A stretch of 64,000 nucleotides of DNA from CAWEDP01 sp963807925 (GTDB lineage: Bacteria; Acidobacteriota; Vicinamibacteria; Vicinamibacterales; CAVVIG01), in NCBI GenBank assembly GCA_963807925.1, contig CAWEDP010000004.1, positions 1 to 64,000 on the forward strand, in the 5' to 3' direction. Positions 52,917 to 62,116 of this stretch are shown piece by piece (the first letter of the stretch is position 1; every line of letters starts with the position of its first letter). The translations under genes and the position numbers were made by a program. Below the pieces are notes generated by a model that saw only the letters and a program-made list of their open reading frames with translations, did not search any database and was not told the origin of the DNA.

Positions 52917-53032
52917 GCTTTCGATTATTGAGGTCGCTCAATTCTCTGGCAATGAAAAGTCTGTGACACTCTCCGGCAGGGATTGGGATCGTGGCGATTC
53001 CGGGATTAGGATGGCCTGGGGCTGACGCGCCC

Positions 53033-54616
53033 ATGCGCTGGCACAAGAGTCTCTACTGGCGAATCGCAATCGGCCTCGTCCTGTTCCTGGCCGCGGTGCT
53101 CGTGGCGCAGGCGATGGCGTTCGTCTGGGTGATTGCGCGGTCCGGACGCACGGTCCCCGGGCAGTCGCCGGGGCGATTCTCGGAAACGGTCGCGCTCGAT
53201 CTCGCCAACGCCCTCGGACGCGAACCCGATCTCGACGTCGCCAAGTACGTGCGGGACCAGTGGGCCCAGACCACTCATCCGTTCTTCGTGATGCTGGCGG
53301 ACGGCCGCGTCGTGACGAACAGCAACGCCACGTTCCCCGAGAATCTGCTGCGCGCGGCGCGCCTGCGCCTGCAGCGGCGCTTCGATCGGCCGGAGGGGGC
53401 GCCGTTCGGTCGCGGCCGCCTCAGCCCCGGATCCCGCCTCGACGAGGGCGATTCCACCGCCCCCCGCTCGGAGCCGGGGGCCCGGCCGGATGCCGGCCCG
53501 CGCCCGGATACGGGACCGCGCTTTAGCCGCGGTCTCCGCGACGGACCCGATCCCTCGGGGCTGCGATTCGTGCGCCCCGCGGCCGTCGTGGTGAACGGAC
53601 GTCTCGCCGGCGTCGTCGTCGTGCCGCCGGAAGCGCCGTTCATCGTGGTGCTCGGGCGGTTCGCGCCGATGCTCGGCGCGATCGCGGCTGGCGTGCTGAT
53701 TGCCGGAACGGTGGCCGCGTCGGCGCTGATTTTCGGGCCCCCGCGCCGCCGGCTCCGCCAGCTCGAGGAGGCGGCGCACCGCTTCGGCACCGGCGACCTG
53801 TCCGCCCGCGCCCCCGACCGGGGCGGCGACGAGATTGCCGAGGTCGCCAGCGCGTTCAACGCGATGGCGACCGACCTGAGCGCCCGCGCCCAGGCGCTCG
53901 CGGCGTCCGACAAGGCTCGCCGGCAGCTGCTGGCCGATGTGTCGCACGAGCTGACGACGCCGGTGACGACGATGCGCGGGTATCTTGAAACGCTGGCGAT
54001 GCCGGCGCTGCAGCTCGACGAAACCACCAGGAGTCGGTATCTGCAGATCATCACGGACGAAACGTCCCGCCTCGAGCGCATCATCGGCGATCTGCTCGAT
54101 CTGGCGAAGCTCGAGGGCGGCGGCGGAGCGCTCACCGTCGAACCGGTGCCGGTGGCGCAGCTGTTCGATCGCGTCACGGCCCGCCACGAGCGTGCGGCCA
54201 AGGCTCGCGACGTGATGATCCACGCCTCGATTCGGCCGGGCGCCGAGAGTGTCCGGGGCGACCGCGACGGACTCGAGCAGGCGCTCCAGAATCTGGCTGG
54301 CAACGCGCTGCGCTATGCGCCCGCCGCGTCGACCATCACGATCGTCGCCGAACCGTCGGACGGCGGCGTCACCTTCACGGTCGAAGACCAGGGTCCCGGC
54401 ATCCCGCCCGAGCACCTCCCGCACGTCTTCGATCGGTTCTACAAGGCGGAATCGTCGCGCGCGCTCGATCGCGGGGAGACCTGCGCAGAACCGGGCTCAA
54501 ACGGCAGCGGGCTGGGACTGTCGATCGTGAAAGCGATTGTCGAGCGGCACGGCGGCCGGATTTCCGCGGAGAGCCGTCCGGGGCGGACGGCGTTCCACTT
54601 CACGATTCGGACCTAG
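53033..54616 (+). CDS. Membrane sensor histidine kinase
   Basis: This 527-residue kinase has TM1 (residues 11-34), an extracytoplasmic sensor with a Pro/Arg/Asp-rich low-complexity stretch (about 115-170), TM2 (203-234), a HAMP linker (RFGTGDLSARAPDRGGDEIA), a phosphoacceptor His305 in DVSHELTTP and an ATPase domain with NLAGNALRYAP and GSGLGLSIVKAIVERHGG. A cytosolic substrate regulator is expected, but no response regulator lies beside it, so it is an orphan here. ATG 53033 was preferred; GTG 52991 would add 14 residues. Confidence 0.9.
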   Translation: MRWHKSLYWRIAIGLVLFLAAVLVAQAMAFVWVIARSGRTVPGQSPGRFSETVALDLANALGREPDLDVAKYVRDQWAQTTHPFFVMLADGRVVTNSNATFPENLLRAARLRLQRRFDRPEGAPFGRGRLSPGSRLDEGDSTAPRSEPGARPDAGPRPDTGPRFSRGLRDGPDPSGLRFVRPAAVVVNGRLAGVVVVPPEAPFIVVLGRFAPMLGAIAAGVLIAGTVAASALIFGPPRRRLRQLEEAAHRFGTGDLSARAPDRGGDEIAEVASAFNAMATDLSARAQALAASDKARRQLLADVSHELTTPVTTMRGYLETLAMPALQLDETTRSRYLQIITDETSRLERIIGDLLDLAKLEGGGGALTVEPVPVAQLFDRVTARHERAAKARDVMIHASIRPGAESVRGDRDGLEQALQNLAGNALRYAPAASTITIVAEPSDGGVTFTVEDQGPGIPPEHLPHVFDRFYKAESSRALDRGETCAEPGSNGSGLGLSIVKAIVERHGGRISAESRPGRTAFHFTIRT

Positions 54617-54819
54617 ACGTCGGTCAGCCGGCCCAGCCTCGTTTCCGGTCCGAGCCCGAGGTGCCCGGCCGACCCTTCCTGAGAGGCGCATTCGCGGGCG
54701 ACTTCCTCGAGAATCAGCGCGCGCAGCCAGTCGACCGGCTTCGGCTGCCGGGTCACGAAGGCCTGCCATTCGGCTTCGCTCAGGCTGATCGGAATCACGC
54801 GTTCCCGCTCCCACATCAT
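54613..54819 (-). CDS. Small protein of unknown function
   Basis: This 68-residue protein (WERERVIPISLSEAEWQAFV, then KPVDWLRALILEEVAREC) looks like an antitoxin-type or ribbon-helix-like helical protein. ATG 54819 or the ATG three bases later. An AAAGGCGG sequence precedes it and a TACAAT box is upstream. It overlaps the end of the kinase gene by four bases on the other strand. No toxin partner was recognised. Confidence 0.5.
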   Translation of the reverse strand: MMWERERVIPISLSEAEWQAFVTRQPKPVDWLRALILEEVARECASQEGSAGHLGLGPETRLGRLTDV

Positions 54820-54853
54820 GGCTGCCGCCTTTGCTGATTATCCATATTGTAGC

Positions 54854-55762
54854 TCAGGAATGCCGGCCCACACGGAGGCGTCCCCGCACCTCGGCAAACG
54901 CCGTCAGCAGCTCGCCGATCATCCGCGGCGTTCGGTTTGCCTTCGCGTACACCCAGCCGGTTTCACGAAAGAGCTCGTGTCCCTCGATCCGCGTGCAGAA
55001 CAGCTGTCCGGCCTTGACCTCCCGCGCGATCGCCTGATACGGCACGATGCTGATGCCCAGTCCCGTCCTCACCATCGCCTTGATGATCTCCACGTTCTCG
55101 GTGTCCATCACGATGAGCGGCTCGATGTTCTGTCCGGCGAAGAAGTGATCGATCACCCGGCGCGTGGCCGACCCCGGTTCGAACAGCACGAACGGCTGTT
55201 CGGCGAGCTCGGCTGGCGACACCGGCTTGCGGCGCGCGAGCGGATGCCTGGGGGTCGTGACCAGCAGGAGCTCTTCACGAAGCGCCGGCTCGGTCATCAG
55301 ATCCGACTCGTCCACCGGCAGTGTCAGCAGGCCGGCGTCGATCCGGCCCGCGCGAATCTCGGCGACCGACCGATCGGTGGTGGCGACCGTGAGCCGCATG
55401 TCCAGATGCGGATGGACTCGCCGCAGGTGCTTCAGGAGCGGCGGAAACACGTACAGGCAGACGGTCATCCCGCCGGACAGCCGGAGCGTGCCCGTGAGCT
55501 CGGCGCTTCGGTCCGTGATCTTCCCGACGGTTTCGCGGACGTCCTGGAACACCCGCTGGCCGAGCTGTACGAGGCTCTCGGCGGCGGGCGTCATGCGGAC
55601 CTGACGGCCCACCCGGAGGAACAGCGGCTCGCCGAGCTCCTCTTCGAGCAGCAGGATCTGGCGGCTGACGGCCGACTGCGAGACGTGCAGCTTCCGACCG
55701 CACGCGGTGAACGAGCCGGTCTCGGCAATCGCCTTGAGGATCTCGAGCTGCCGCAAATCCAT
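54854..55762 (-). CDS. LysR-type transcriptional regulator
   Basis: This 302-residue regulator has the LysR helix-turn-helix at residues about 3-60 (LEILKAIAETGSFTACGRKL, HVSQSAVSRQILLLEEELGE) and a periplasmic-binding-protein-like effector domain with RIDAGLLTLPVDE and VIDHFFAGQNIE. It lies 38 bases downstream of the MFS gene on the same strand. Its target is likely that transporter or another catabolic gene; effector unknown. Confidence 0.92.
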   Translation of the reverse strand: MDLRQLEILKAIAETGSFTACGRKLHVSQSAVSRQILLLEEELGEPLFLRVGRQVRMTPAAESLVQLGQRVFQDVRETVGKITDRSAELTGTLRLSGGMTVCLYVFPPLLKHLRRVHPHLDMRLTVATTDRSVAEIRAGRIDAGLLTLPVDESDLMTEPALREELLLVTTPRHPLARRKPVSPAELAEQPFVLFEPGSATRRVIDHFFAGQNIEPLIVMDTENVEIIKAMVRTGLGISIVPYQAIAREVKAGQLFCTRIEGHELFRETGWVYAKANRTPRMIGELLTAFAEVRGRLRVGRHS

Positions 55763-55799
55763 CGTCTGAAAGGCAGGATGGCGGTCCGGACCTGAAAGG

Positions 55800-57080
55800 C
55801 TAGGATGCCGCCTCGGATTTTCGAAACGTCACGCCGTGGGCTTCGGGGCCGAAGTAGGTGACCAGCGCGCCGCCGACGAGGACCACGGTCACCAGCCAGC
55901 CCATGGCCTGCGAGTACGTGAAACGCTCGCCGAGAATGGCTTCGAGATACGGAATGCTCGCGGCGCACGCCACGCCGAGCTGATACGCAAAGCCGGGAAA
56001 GACGCCGCGGAGGTGGCCGGGCGAGAGCTCGTTGATGTGCGCGGGGATCACGCCCCAGGCGCCCTGAACGAAGAACTGCATCAGGAAAACGCCCACGAGA
56101 ATCCGGGCGGTGCTGTGGCCCGACAGCCAGAACGGAATCACGACGATGGCGCAGCCGATGGCGATGAGCATCGAGCGCCGGCGTCCGCCACGATCCGAGT
56201 AGTAGCCGAAGACGAGGCCGCCGAGAATGGCGCCGATCATCGACAGGACCGTGAGGTCGGCGATCGCCGTCACCGAAAATCCGAAGTTCTTGAGCAGCGT
56301 CGGATACATGTCCTGCGTGCCGTGCGAGATGAAGTTCATCATCGTCATCAGCAGGACGAGGTAGACGAATCGGCGCCAGTATTTCGGGAGCGATCGCCGG
56401 TAAGTGACCCAGTCGGTTCGATGCTCGTGCCAGGCTTCCGATTCCTTCACCCGGGAACGGATGAAGAGCGACAGGAGCGCCGGCAACCCGCCCACCAGGA
56501 ACATCACCCGCCAGCCGTTGCCCGGATAGAGGCCGTTGAAGTAGGGATAGACCGTCCGGAACACGACGGCGGCGAGCAGATTGCCCATCGCGTAGCCTTC
56601 CTGCAGCAGCCCCGACAGCAGGCCGCGCAGCCGCGGCGACGCCGATTCCAGCGCCAGCGAGGCGCCGACGCCCCACTCGCCGCCCATGCCGATGCCGAAC
56701 AGCAGGCGCAGGAACATGAACGTGCCGTAGCTCGGCGCGAGCCCCGACAGGATCGACACCGTCGCGTAGAACACCACGTTCACCATCAGCGGCAGACGGC
56801 GGCCGTAGCGGTCGGCGAGCAGGCCGAACAGCACGGCGCCGACCGGCCGCATCGCGAGCGCGAAGGTCAGCGCGAGCGAGATGTCGGGCCGCGATCGCCC
56901 GAACGATCGCGCCACGTCGTCGATGACGAGTGTCAGGACGAAGAAATCGAAGGCGTCGAAGGTCCAGCCGAGAAATCCGGCCAGGACGGCGTTGCGCTGG
57001 TTGGTCCGCTCCGCCTTGGTGAGTCTCCGATGTGCGCTCGGTGCGCCGGGCTGTGCGGGCTGTCTGACGACCGACGCCAT
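55800..57080 (-). CDS. MFS sialate/carboxylate:H+ symporter-like transporter
   Basis: This 426-residue 12-helix transporter has the family's first-helix motif (GFLGWTFDAFDFFVLTLV) and the GxLaDrxGRR signature (FGLLADRYGRRLPLMVN), and belongs to the sialate/lactate (SHS/JEN) type. EWGVGASLALESASPRLRGL is the second signature. The real start ATG 57080 is clear; the frame continues upstream without coding sense. The LysR gene downstream probably regulates uptake. Substrate likely a carboxylate; not determinable. Confidence 0.9.
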   Translation of the reverse strand: MASVVRQPAQPGAPSAHRRLTKAERTNQRNAVLAGFLGWTFDAFDFFVLTLVIDDVARSFGRSRPDISLALTFALAMRPVGAVLFGLLADRYGRRLPLMVNVVFYATVSILSGLAPSYGTFMFLRLLFGIGMGGEWGVGASLALESASPRLRGLLSGLLQEGYAMGNLLAAVVFRTVYPYFNGLYPGNGWRVMFLVGGLPALLSLFIRSRVKESEAWHEHRTDWVTYRRSLPKYWRRFVYLVLLMTMMNFISHGTQDMYPTLLKNFGFSVTAIADLTVLSMIGAILGGLVFGYYSDRGGRRRSMLIAIGCAIVVIPFWLSGHSTARILVGVFLMQFFVQGAWGVIPAHINELSPGHLRGVFPGFAYQLGVACAASIPYLEAILGERFTYSQAMGWLVTVVLVGGALVTYFGPEAHGVTFRKSEAAS

Positions 57081-57139
57081 GGGCGGAGCATATCGGATAT
57101 GACGCCCACCGTAAACACGCGTCCGACCACCGCACGTGG

Positions 57140-57538
57140 TCAGGTTCGTGGCGGTCGGCGGCTCGCACGACTCGCACGACTGGCCGTCGTGCGTGAACGG
57201 TTCTCCGCGAGGCGCACCGCGAGGAGCTCCTTCACGAGGCGGACGGGCAACGGCTTGTCGGGTCGGAACCGGAGGGTGCCTTTGCTGGTGTCGTACGCGG
57301 CGAGCTCGCGCTCGAGCGCGGCGATCGGCGCCGCGCCGGGATAGAACGAGCAGTGCCGCGCGGAGGCCCCGAACCAGACGAGCATCCGCCCATCGAGACG
57401 GAATGCCGGAATCTGATAGCTGATGCACTCCTCGGCCGTCGGCACGACCGTCCTGATCGTCCGGCGGAGGTGCTCCAGGGCCGCTCGCTTGTCGTCGCTC
57501 AGTGTCGCAAGATACTGATCGATCGTCATGTACCGCAT
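57140..57538 (-). CDS. DUF1801 (YdhG-like) protein
   Basis: This 132-residue protein carries the DUF1801 motifs: LRRTIRTVVPTAEECISYQI, PAFRLDGRMLVWFGAS, HCSFYPGAAPIAALERELAA and GTLRFRPDKPLP. The fold is YdhG-like and the function unknown; iron or peptide binding has been suggested for relatives. ATG 57538 has a GGGAGGG site. It stands between the transporter and NCS1 genes. Confidence 0.92.
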   Translation of the reverse strand: MRYMTIDQYLATLSDDKRAALEHLRRTIRTVVPTAEECISYQIPAFRLDGRMLVWFGASARHCSFYPGAAPIAALERELAAYDTSKGTLRFRPDKPLPVRLVKELLAVRLAENRSRTTASRASRASRRPPRT

Positions 57539-57581
57539 GGTGCCCTCCCCCTCACTGGACAGACGTCGGTTCCGCGGATCG

Positions 57582-59063
57582 TCATCGACTCGCCGCCGCG
57601 GCCGTCCGGGCCGCGGCCGCCGCCGCGTGCGGCGCCAGCGCGAGATGCACGACGGCGGCCACGGCGAACCCGACGAACCATGCGTAGTCGTAGAGCGGCC
57701 TCAACGGCGGCACGATCAGGCCGATCCACGCCGCGATACAGCCGGCGAGGGTGGCGCCGATGGCCGACCAGTTCCAGCCGCGGTAGATCCCGTCGGCCAG
57801 ATACAGATCCTCGAGGCTCAACTCGCGGCGCCTGACGATCCAGTAATCGGCAATCAACACGCCGGCAATCGATCCGAGCCCTCCCGAATAGCCGAGCAGC
57901 CATGCGTAGATGTAGCCCGAGGAGTCGGCCAGCAGCCGCCACGGCTGAATCACGATCCCGAGCAGGCCCGTGATGAGACCGCCGGTCTTGAAGCTGACGT
58001 ACTTCGGGAACGCGTTCGCGAAATCGTTCGCGGGGGACACGACGTTGGCGGCGATGTTGACCGCCAGCGTCGCCACAACGACCGTGAACATGGCGACGGC
58101 CACAATCACCGGAGACGTGAAGCGGCCCACCAGCTGCACCGGATCCCAGATCGACTCCCCGTAGATGATCGCCGTCGCGCTCGTGATCATCACGCCCATC
58201 GCGGCGAACACCGACATCGTCGTCGGCAACGCGACCACCTGTCCGACGATTTGCTCGCGCTGACTGCGGCCGAACCGCGTGAAGTCGGGCATGTTGAGCG
58301 ACAGCGTCGCCCAGTAGCCGATCATCGCCGTGAGCGAGGGCACGAAGACCGGCAGGAATTCCCGGAACGTGGCGAACCTGCCGGGCCGCGCGAGCAACGG
58401 GCCCAGGCCGTTCGCCCTGGAGACCGCCCACCAGAGGAGCGCGGCCGTCATCACGAGCACGAACGGCGCGGCCCAGTTCTCCACCTGACGGAGCAGATCC
58501 ATGCCGCGATAGATGACGAACACGTTCAGGCCCCAGAACAGCAGAAACGACAGCCACGCGGTCGAGGTGTGGCCGGCGAATCCCGATCCGAGCAGCAGCG
58601 GCCAGCCGGGCACGAGAGCGGCGAGGAAGGTCTGGAGCGCTTCCCCGCCGATCCAGGCCTGGATGCCGAACCAGCCGCACGCCACGATCGCGCGCATCAG
58701 GGCCGGCACGTTCGACCCGAACGCGCCGTACGCCGCGCGGGCGAAGACCGGAAACGGAATGCCGTACTTGGTGCCGGGATGCGAGTTGAGCAGAATCGGG
58801 AGCAGCACGATCGTGTTACCGAGCAGGATCGTGACGAGCGCCTGCGACCAGCTCATGCCGGCCGCCATCAGACCGGAGGCCAGCATGTAGGTCGGGATGC
58901 AATGCGCCATGCTCACCCACAGCGCGGCGTAGTTGTACGTCGTCCAGGTGCGGCGCGCCAGCGGCACCGGCGCGAGGTCGTCGTTGTAGAGCGCGCTGGC
59001 CCGGATGCGCGAGGTTTCCACCAGCTCGACGCGTCCGTCCGAGAGCCGCCGCTCGTTCCGCAT
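57582..59063 (-). CDS. NCS1-family nucleobase/hydantoin:cation symporter
   Basis: This 493-residue 12-helix transporter carries NCS1 motifs: RTWTTYNYAALWVSMAHCIP, PVFARAAYGAFGSNVPALMR, IGGEALQTFLAAL and YWATLSLNMPDFTRF. It moves purines, pyrimidines, allantoin or hydantoins with sodium or protons. It is divergent from the DUF6986 gene at 59140, so the two may share regulation. ATG 59063 was chosen; upstream codons lack sense. Substrate not determinable. Confidence 0.92.
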   Translation of the reverse strand: MRNERRLSDGRVELVETSRIRASALYNDDLAPVPLARRTWTTYNYAALWVSMAHCIPTYMLASGLMAAGMSWSQALVTILLGNTIVLLPILLNSHPGTKYGIPFPVFARAAYGAFGSNVPALMRAIVACGWFGIQAWIGGEALQTFLAALVPGWPLLLGSGFAGHTSTAWLSFLLFWGLNVFVIYRGMDLLRQVENWAAPFVLVMTAALLWWAVSRANGLGPLLARPGRFATFREFLPVFVPSLTAMIGYWATLSLNMPDFTRFGRSQREQIVGQVVALPTTMSVFAAMGVMITSATAIIYGESIWDPVQLVGRFTSPVIVAVAMFTVVVATLAVNIAANVVSPANDFANAFPKYVSFKTGGLITGLLGIVIQPWRLLADSSGYIYAWLLGYSGGLGSIAGVLIADYWIVRRRELSLEDLYLADGIYRGWNWSAIGATLAGCIAAWIGLIVPPLRPLYDYAWFVGFAVAAVVHLALAPHAAAAAARTAAAASR

Positions 59064-59127
59064 GGTCCGCTCCTCGAGAGGTGCCGGTCGCCGGCAAGGA
59101 TAGCAGTACGGCGGAGAACGGGCCCGG

Positions 59128-59133
59128 TATACT
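59128..59133 (+). promoter_or_regulatory. -10 box of a leaderless promoter
   Basis: TATACT six bases before the ATG at 59140, so the predicted transcription start is the A of the ATG. No Shine-Dalgarno site. No clear -35 at the expected distance. Confidence 0.65.
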
Positions 59134-59139
59134 CCGCGC

Positions 59140-60493
59140 ATGGGCGACACGACCATTCCTGAAAACGCGCTGAATGCCTTCCTCGGCGCGCTCGATCACG
59201 GCAATCGCCGCGTCGCCGAACGATTCCCTGGGGAGTCGCCGCGCCGGCAGCCGGTGCACGTCATGTACGGAGGCGCCCACCTGTTCGCGTCCGGCACCAC
59301 CACGAAGCTCGGCGCCCTGGCGCGCCGGACGCTCGAGGAGCATGCGCCCGACCCCGATGCGCTCGCTGCCGCGTTCGGCATCGACGCCGCCCTGGCCGCA
59401 CGCATCTATCCCCGCCTCGTCGAGAAGCTGGAACGCGAGCCGATCGAGGACTTCCGCATCGATTTCGAGGACGGCTTCGGACACCGGCCCGACGAGGAAG
59501 AGGATCGCTTCGCGGGCATCACGGCTCGTGCCGTCGCCGCAGGTCTGGCGGACGCCACCCTGCCGCCGGGCATCGGCATCCGCATCAAGCCGCTCGGTGA
59601 AGAGCACAAACGGCGAAGCCTCCGCACGTTCGACCTGTTCCTGACCGAGCTGCTGGAACGCACCGGAGGCGCCCTGCCGCCCAACTTCGTGATCACGCTC
59701 CCGAAGATCACCGCACCCGAACAGGTTGCCGCGCTGGCCTCGGCGTGCGACGCGTTCGAGTACCTGGCGCGAGATGCCGCACGGGTCGCTGCGGTGCGAG
59801 CTGATGATCGAGACGCCGCAATCGATCCTGGCGGAGGACGGAAGCGTGGCGCTGCCGGCCCTCCTCGCTCAGGGTCGCGGCCGGATTGTCGGCGCGCACT
59901 TCGGCACCTACGACTACACCGCCGGCCTGACCATCACCGCGGCGCATCAGGACATGCGGCATCCGGCCTGCGACTTCGCCAGACGGGTGATGCAGGTCGC
60001 GCTCGCCGGCACCGGGGTCTGGATGTCGGACGGGGCCACCAACGTCCTGCCGATCGGTCCGAATCGGCCGGCGCCGGACCGTCCGCTCACCGCCGCCGAG
60101 CGCGAGGAGAACACGCGGGCGGTTCATCGCGCCTGGCGGCGGCACGCGGCCGACGTCCGCCACTCGCTCGTCAACGGCTTCTATCAAGGCTGGGACCTCC
60201 ACCCGGCGCAGCTGCCGTCCCGCTACGAGGCCGTGTTCGCGTTCTTTCTCGAGGGCCTCGAGTCCGCCGGGGAGCGGTTGCGGAACTTCGTGCAGAAGGC
60301 GGCGCAGGCCACGATCATCGGGGACGTCTTCGACGATGCGGCGACCGGGCAGGGGCTGCTGAACTACTTTCTGCGCGCGGTGAACTGCGGCGCGATCACC
60401 GAACACGAAGCGGTGGCGGCGAGCGGCCTGACGGTCGAGGAATTGCGCGGCCGGTCGTTTCTCACGATTGTCGCGCGCCGACACGGCGCGTGA
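59140..60493 (+). CDS. DUF6986 lyase-like protein, frameshifted
   Basis: About 450 residues of a DUF6986/HpcH-HpaI-like protein, a TIM-barrel family related to citrate-lyase beta and aldolase. EDFRIDFEDGFGHRPDEEED has the acidic metal-site run, and RCELMIETPQSI has the Glu of the catalytic loop. At 59758-59764 GAGTACC carries one base too many: removing C 59764 restores FEYWREMPHGSLRCELM and joins the frames. The later half has HFGTYDYTAGLTITAAHQDM and FYQGWDLHPAQLPSRY. It begins leaderlessly and is divergent from the NCS1 permease, so a role in breaking down the imported compound is plausible, not shown. Confidence 0.85.
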
Positions 60494-60529
60494 TTCTCGC
60501 GACCGACGATCTCGTCGGAACCATCGGCC

Positions 60530-62101
60530 TCACCGGAACCATCGGCGCCACGTGCGCCGCTGCGGCCGTGGGTCCTCGAGGAACACGGTCCGGACCTGCC
60601 CATCCTCGAGAAACCGGGCGCGATCCCGCGGATCGTAGATCCGAATGTCGCGGCCCGCCTGTACGCGCGGCGGCCAGTCGAGCCGGCCGATCGCGCTCGT
60701 CCGACCGAAGCGCTCCCGAAACGCCGGTTCTTCGTCGGTCTCGAGCAGGAGGTAGGGCGGGTAGCCCCGGTCGCGCACGAACGCGAGCGCCGGGTCGAGC
60801 GCGTCGGGCGGGAGCGCATCCCACGACAACGTGGGGCGTCCGAAGTGAAACAGCACGCTGCCGCTGTCCCTCGCCGTCACGATGGCGGCCGGCGGAGGAA
60901 CCTGCGACGCGACGGCGGCCCCGGCACGCCGATAGTGCTGCTCGAGCTCCGCGAGATCGAACGCGTGGCGCTCGAACGCTATGGTGAGCCACAGTGCCAT
61001 CACGATGACGACGGACGCCGAACCGACGCCCAGGCGTACCGGCGACGGCACCGCGGCGAGTCGATCGAGTCCGCCCAGGAGCGCTGCCACGCTGAGAACC
61101 GCCAGCAGCGGAATCGCCGGCAGCAGAAACCTGGTGTACCACCAGGCGTCGAAGACGAGGTACGGCAGGTAGCACCCGACGGTCGCCGCCGAGAAGGTGA
61201 CCAGCAGCCAGCCCTCGGCCCGCCGCCGCATCAGGAACGGAGCAGCCGGCGCGAGCACGAGAAATGGGGTGTGGACGCTCAGCAGCCATTCGGCATAGCG
61301 ACGCAGATTCGGAAGCACGTGGCCGACAGACAGCAGCCCGGCGGCGTTGCCGTACCCGGTGGCGAACAGTGATCCGTACATTCCCCGCTGCAGCGCGGCG
61401 AGCAGCAGCACGCCCGGGATCAGTCCGGCGATGAAGCGCGCCGCCTGGCGTCGTCGGTCGCCGCTCGCACGGGCGAACAGATGGACGGCGATGATCGCCG
61501 CGAGCGGCAAGAGGTTCGGGCGCGTCAGGATCGCCATCGACGCGGCCAGGCCCGCTCGTGCCGGCCGCGTCGACCCGTTCTCGCGTACGGTCGCGCACGC
61601 GATCGCCAGCAGCCACCAGGCCGTCGCCGGCACGTCGCTCATCGGCTGGACGGCCTGGTACAGGAACGTGGGGCTGCAGAGGGTCAGCGCCGCCGCCAGC
61701 GCGCCGGTCAGCGGCCGATCGACGCGCCGGCCAATCGCGAACGTGAGCCAGACCGCGAGCGCGGCCAGCAGCGGCACGGCCAGGAACTCGCTGATCCGCA
61801 GCGCACGAAAGGCGGCCAGGACCAGCGGCAGTCCGGGCGGGCAAATCGGGACGAGCGAGGCCGGATCCACGGGCGACGAGGTGAAGCCCGCCGGGGTGAA
61901 CGTCAGCGCCGGATTCGGCCATGGCGCCGCGCGCGCGAGCGGCTCGTCGAGCGCGACGGCGCCGCGGGCCAGCAACGCCGCGGCATTCAGGTAGCACGAC
62001 GAATCGGAGCCGCCGGCGGCATGCGTGCCGAAGACCACGGCGACAACCAGGGCCGCGATCGAGGCCGACAGGGCAACCGCCGACGGGAGTCTGCGGCCCA
62101 T
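60530..62101 (-). CDS. GT39/ArnT-like membrane glycosyltransferase
   Basis: This 523-residue protein has about ten membrane helices and the GT-C arrangement: an acidic loop motif near the N terminus (GTHAAGGSDSSCYLNAAALL) and PPGLPLVLAAF. PMT/ArnT-type enzymes add a sugar from a lipid-linked donor to lipid A or proteins. A soluble C-terminal domain (about 380-523) faces the periplasm. It lies 15 bases after the M16 gene's stop on the same strand, so probably co-transcribed with it. Confidence 0.85.
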   Translation of the reverse strand: MGRRLPSAVALSASIAALVVAVVFGTHAAGGSDSSCYLNAAALLARGAVALDEPLARAAPWPNPALTFTPAGFTSSPVDPASLVPICPPGLPLVLAAFRALRISEFLAVPLLAALAVWLTFAIGRRVDRPLTGALAAALTLCSPTFLYQAVQPMSDVPATAWWLLAIACATVRENGSTRPARAGLAASMAILTRPNLLPLAAIIAVHLFARASGDRRRQAARFIAGLIPGVLLLAALQRGMYGSLFATGYGNAAGLLSVGHVLPNLRRYAEWLLSVHTPFLVLAPAAPFLMRRRAEGWLLVTFSAATVGCYLPYLVFDAWWYTRFLLPAIPLLAVLSVAALLGGLDRLAAVPSPVRLGVGSASVVIVMALWLTIAFERHAFDLAELEQHYRRAGAAVASQVPPPAAIVTARDSGSVLFHFGRPTLSWDALPPDALDPALAFVRDRGYPPYLLLETDEEPAFRERFGRTSAIGRLDWPPRVQAGRDIRIYDPRDRARFLEDGQVRTVFLEDPRPQRRTWRRWFR

Positions 62102-62116
62102 TCGAGCGCGTCGTGA

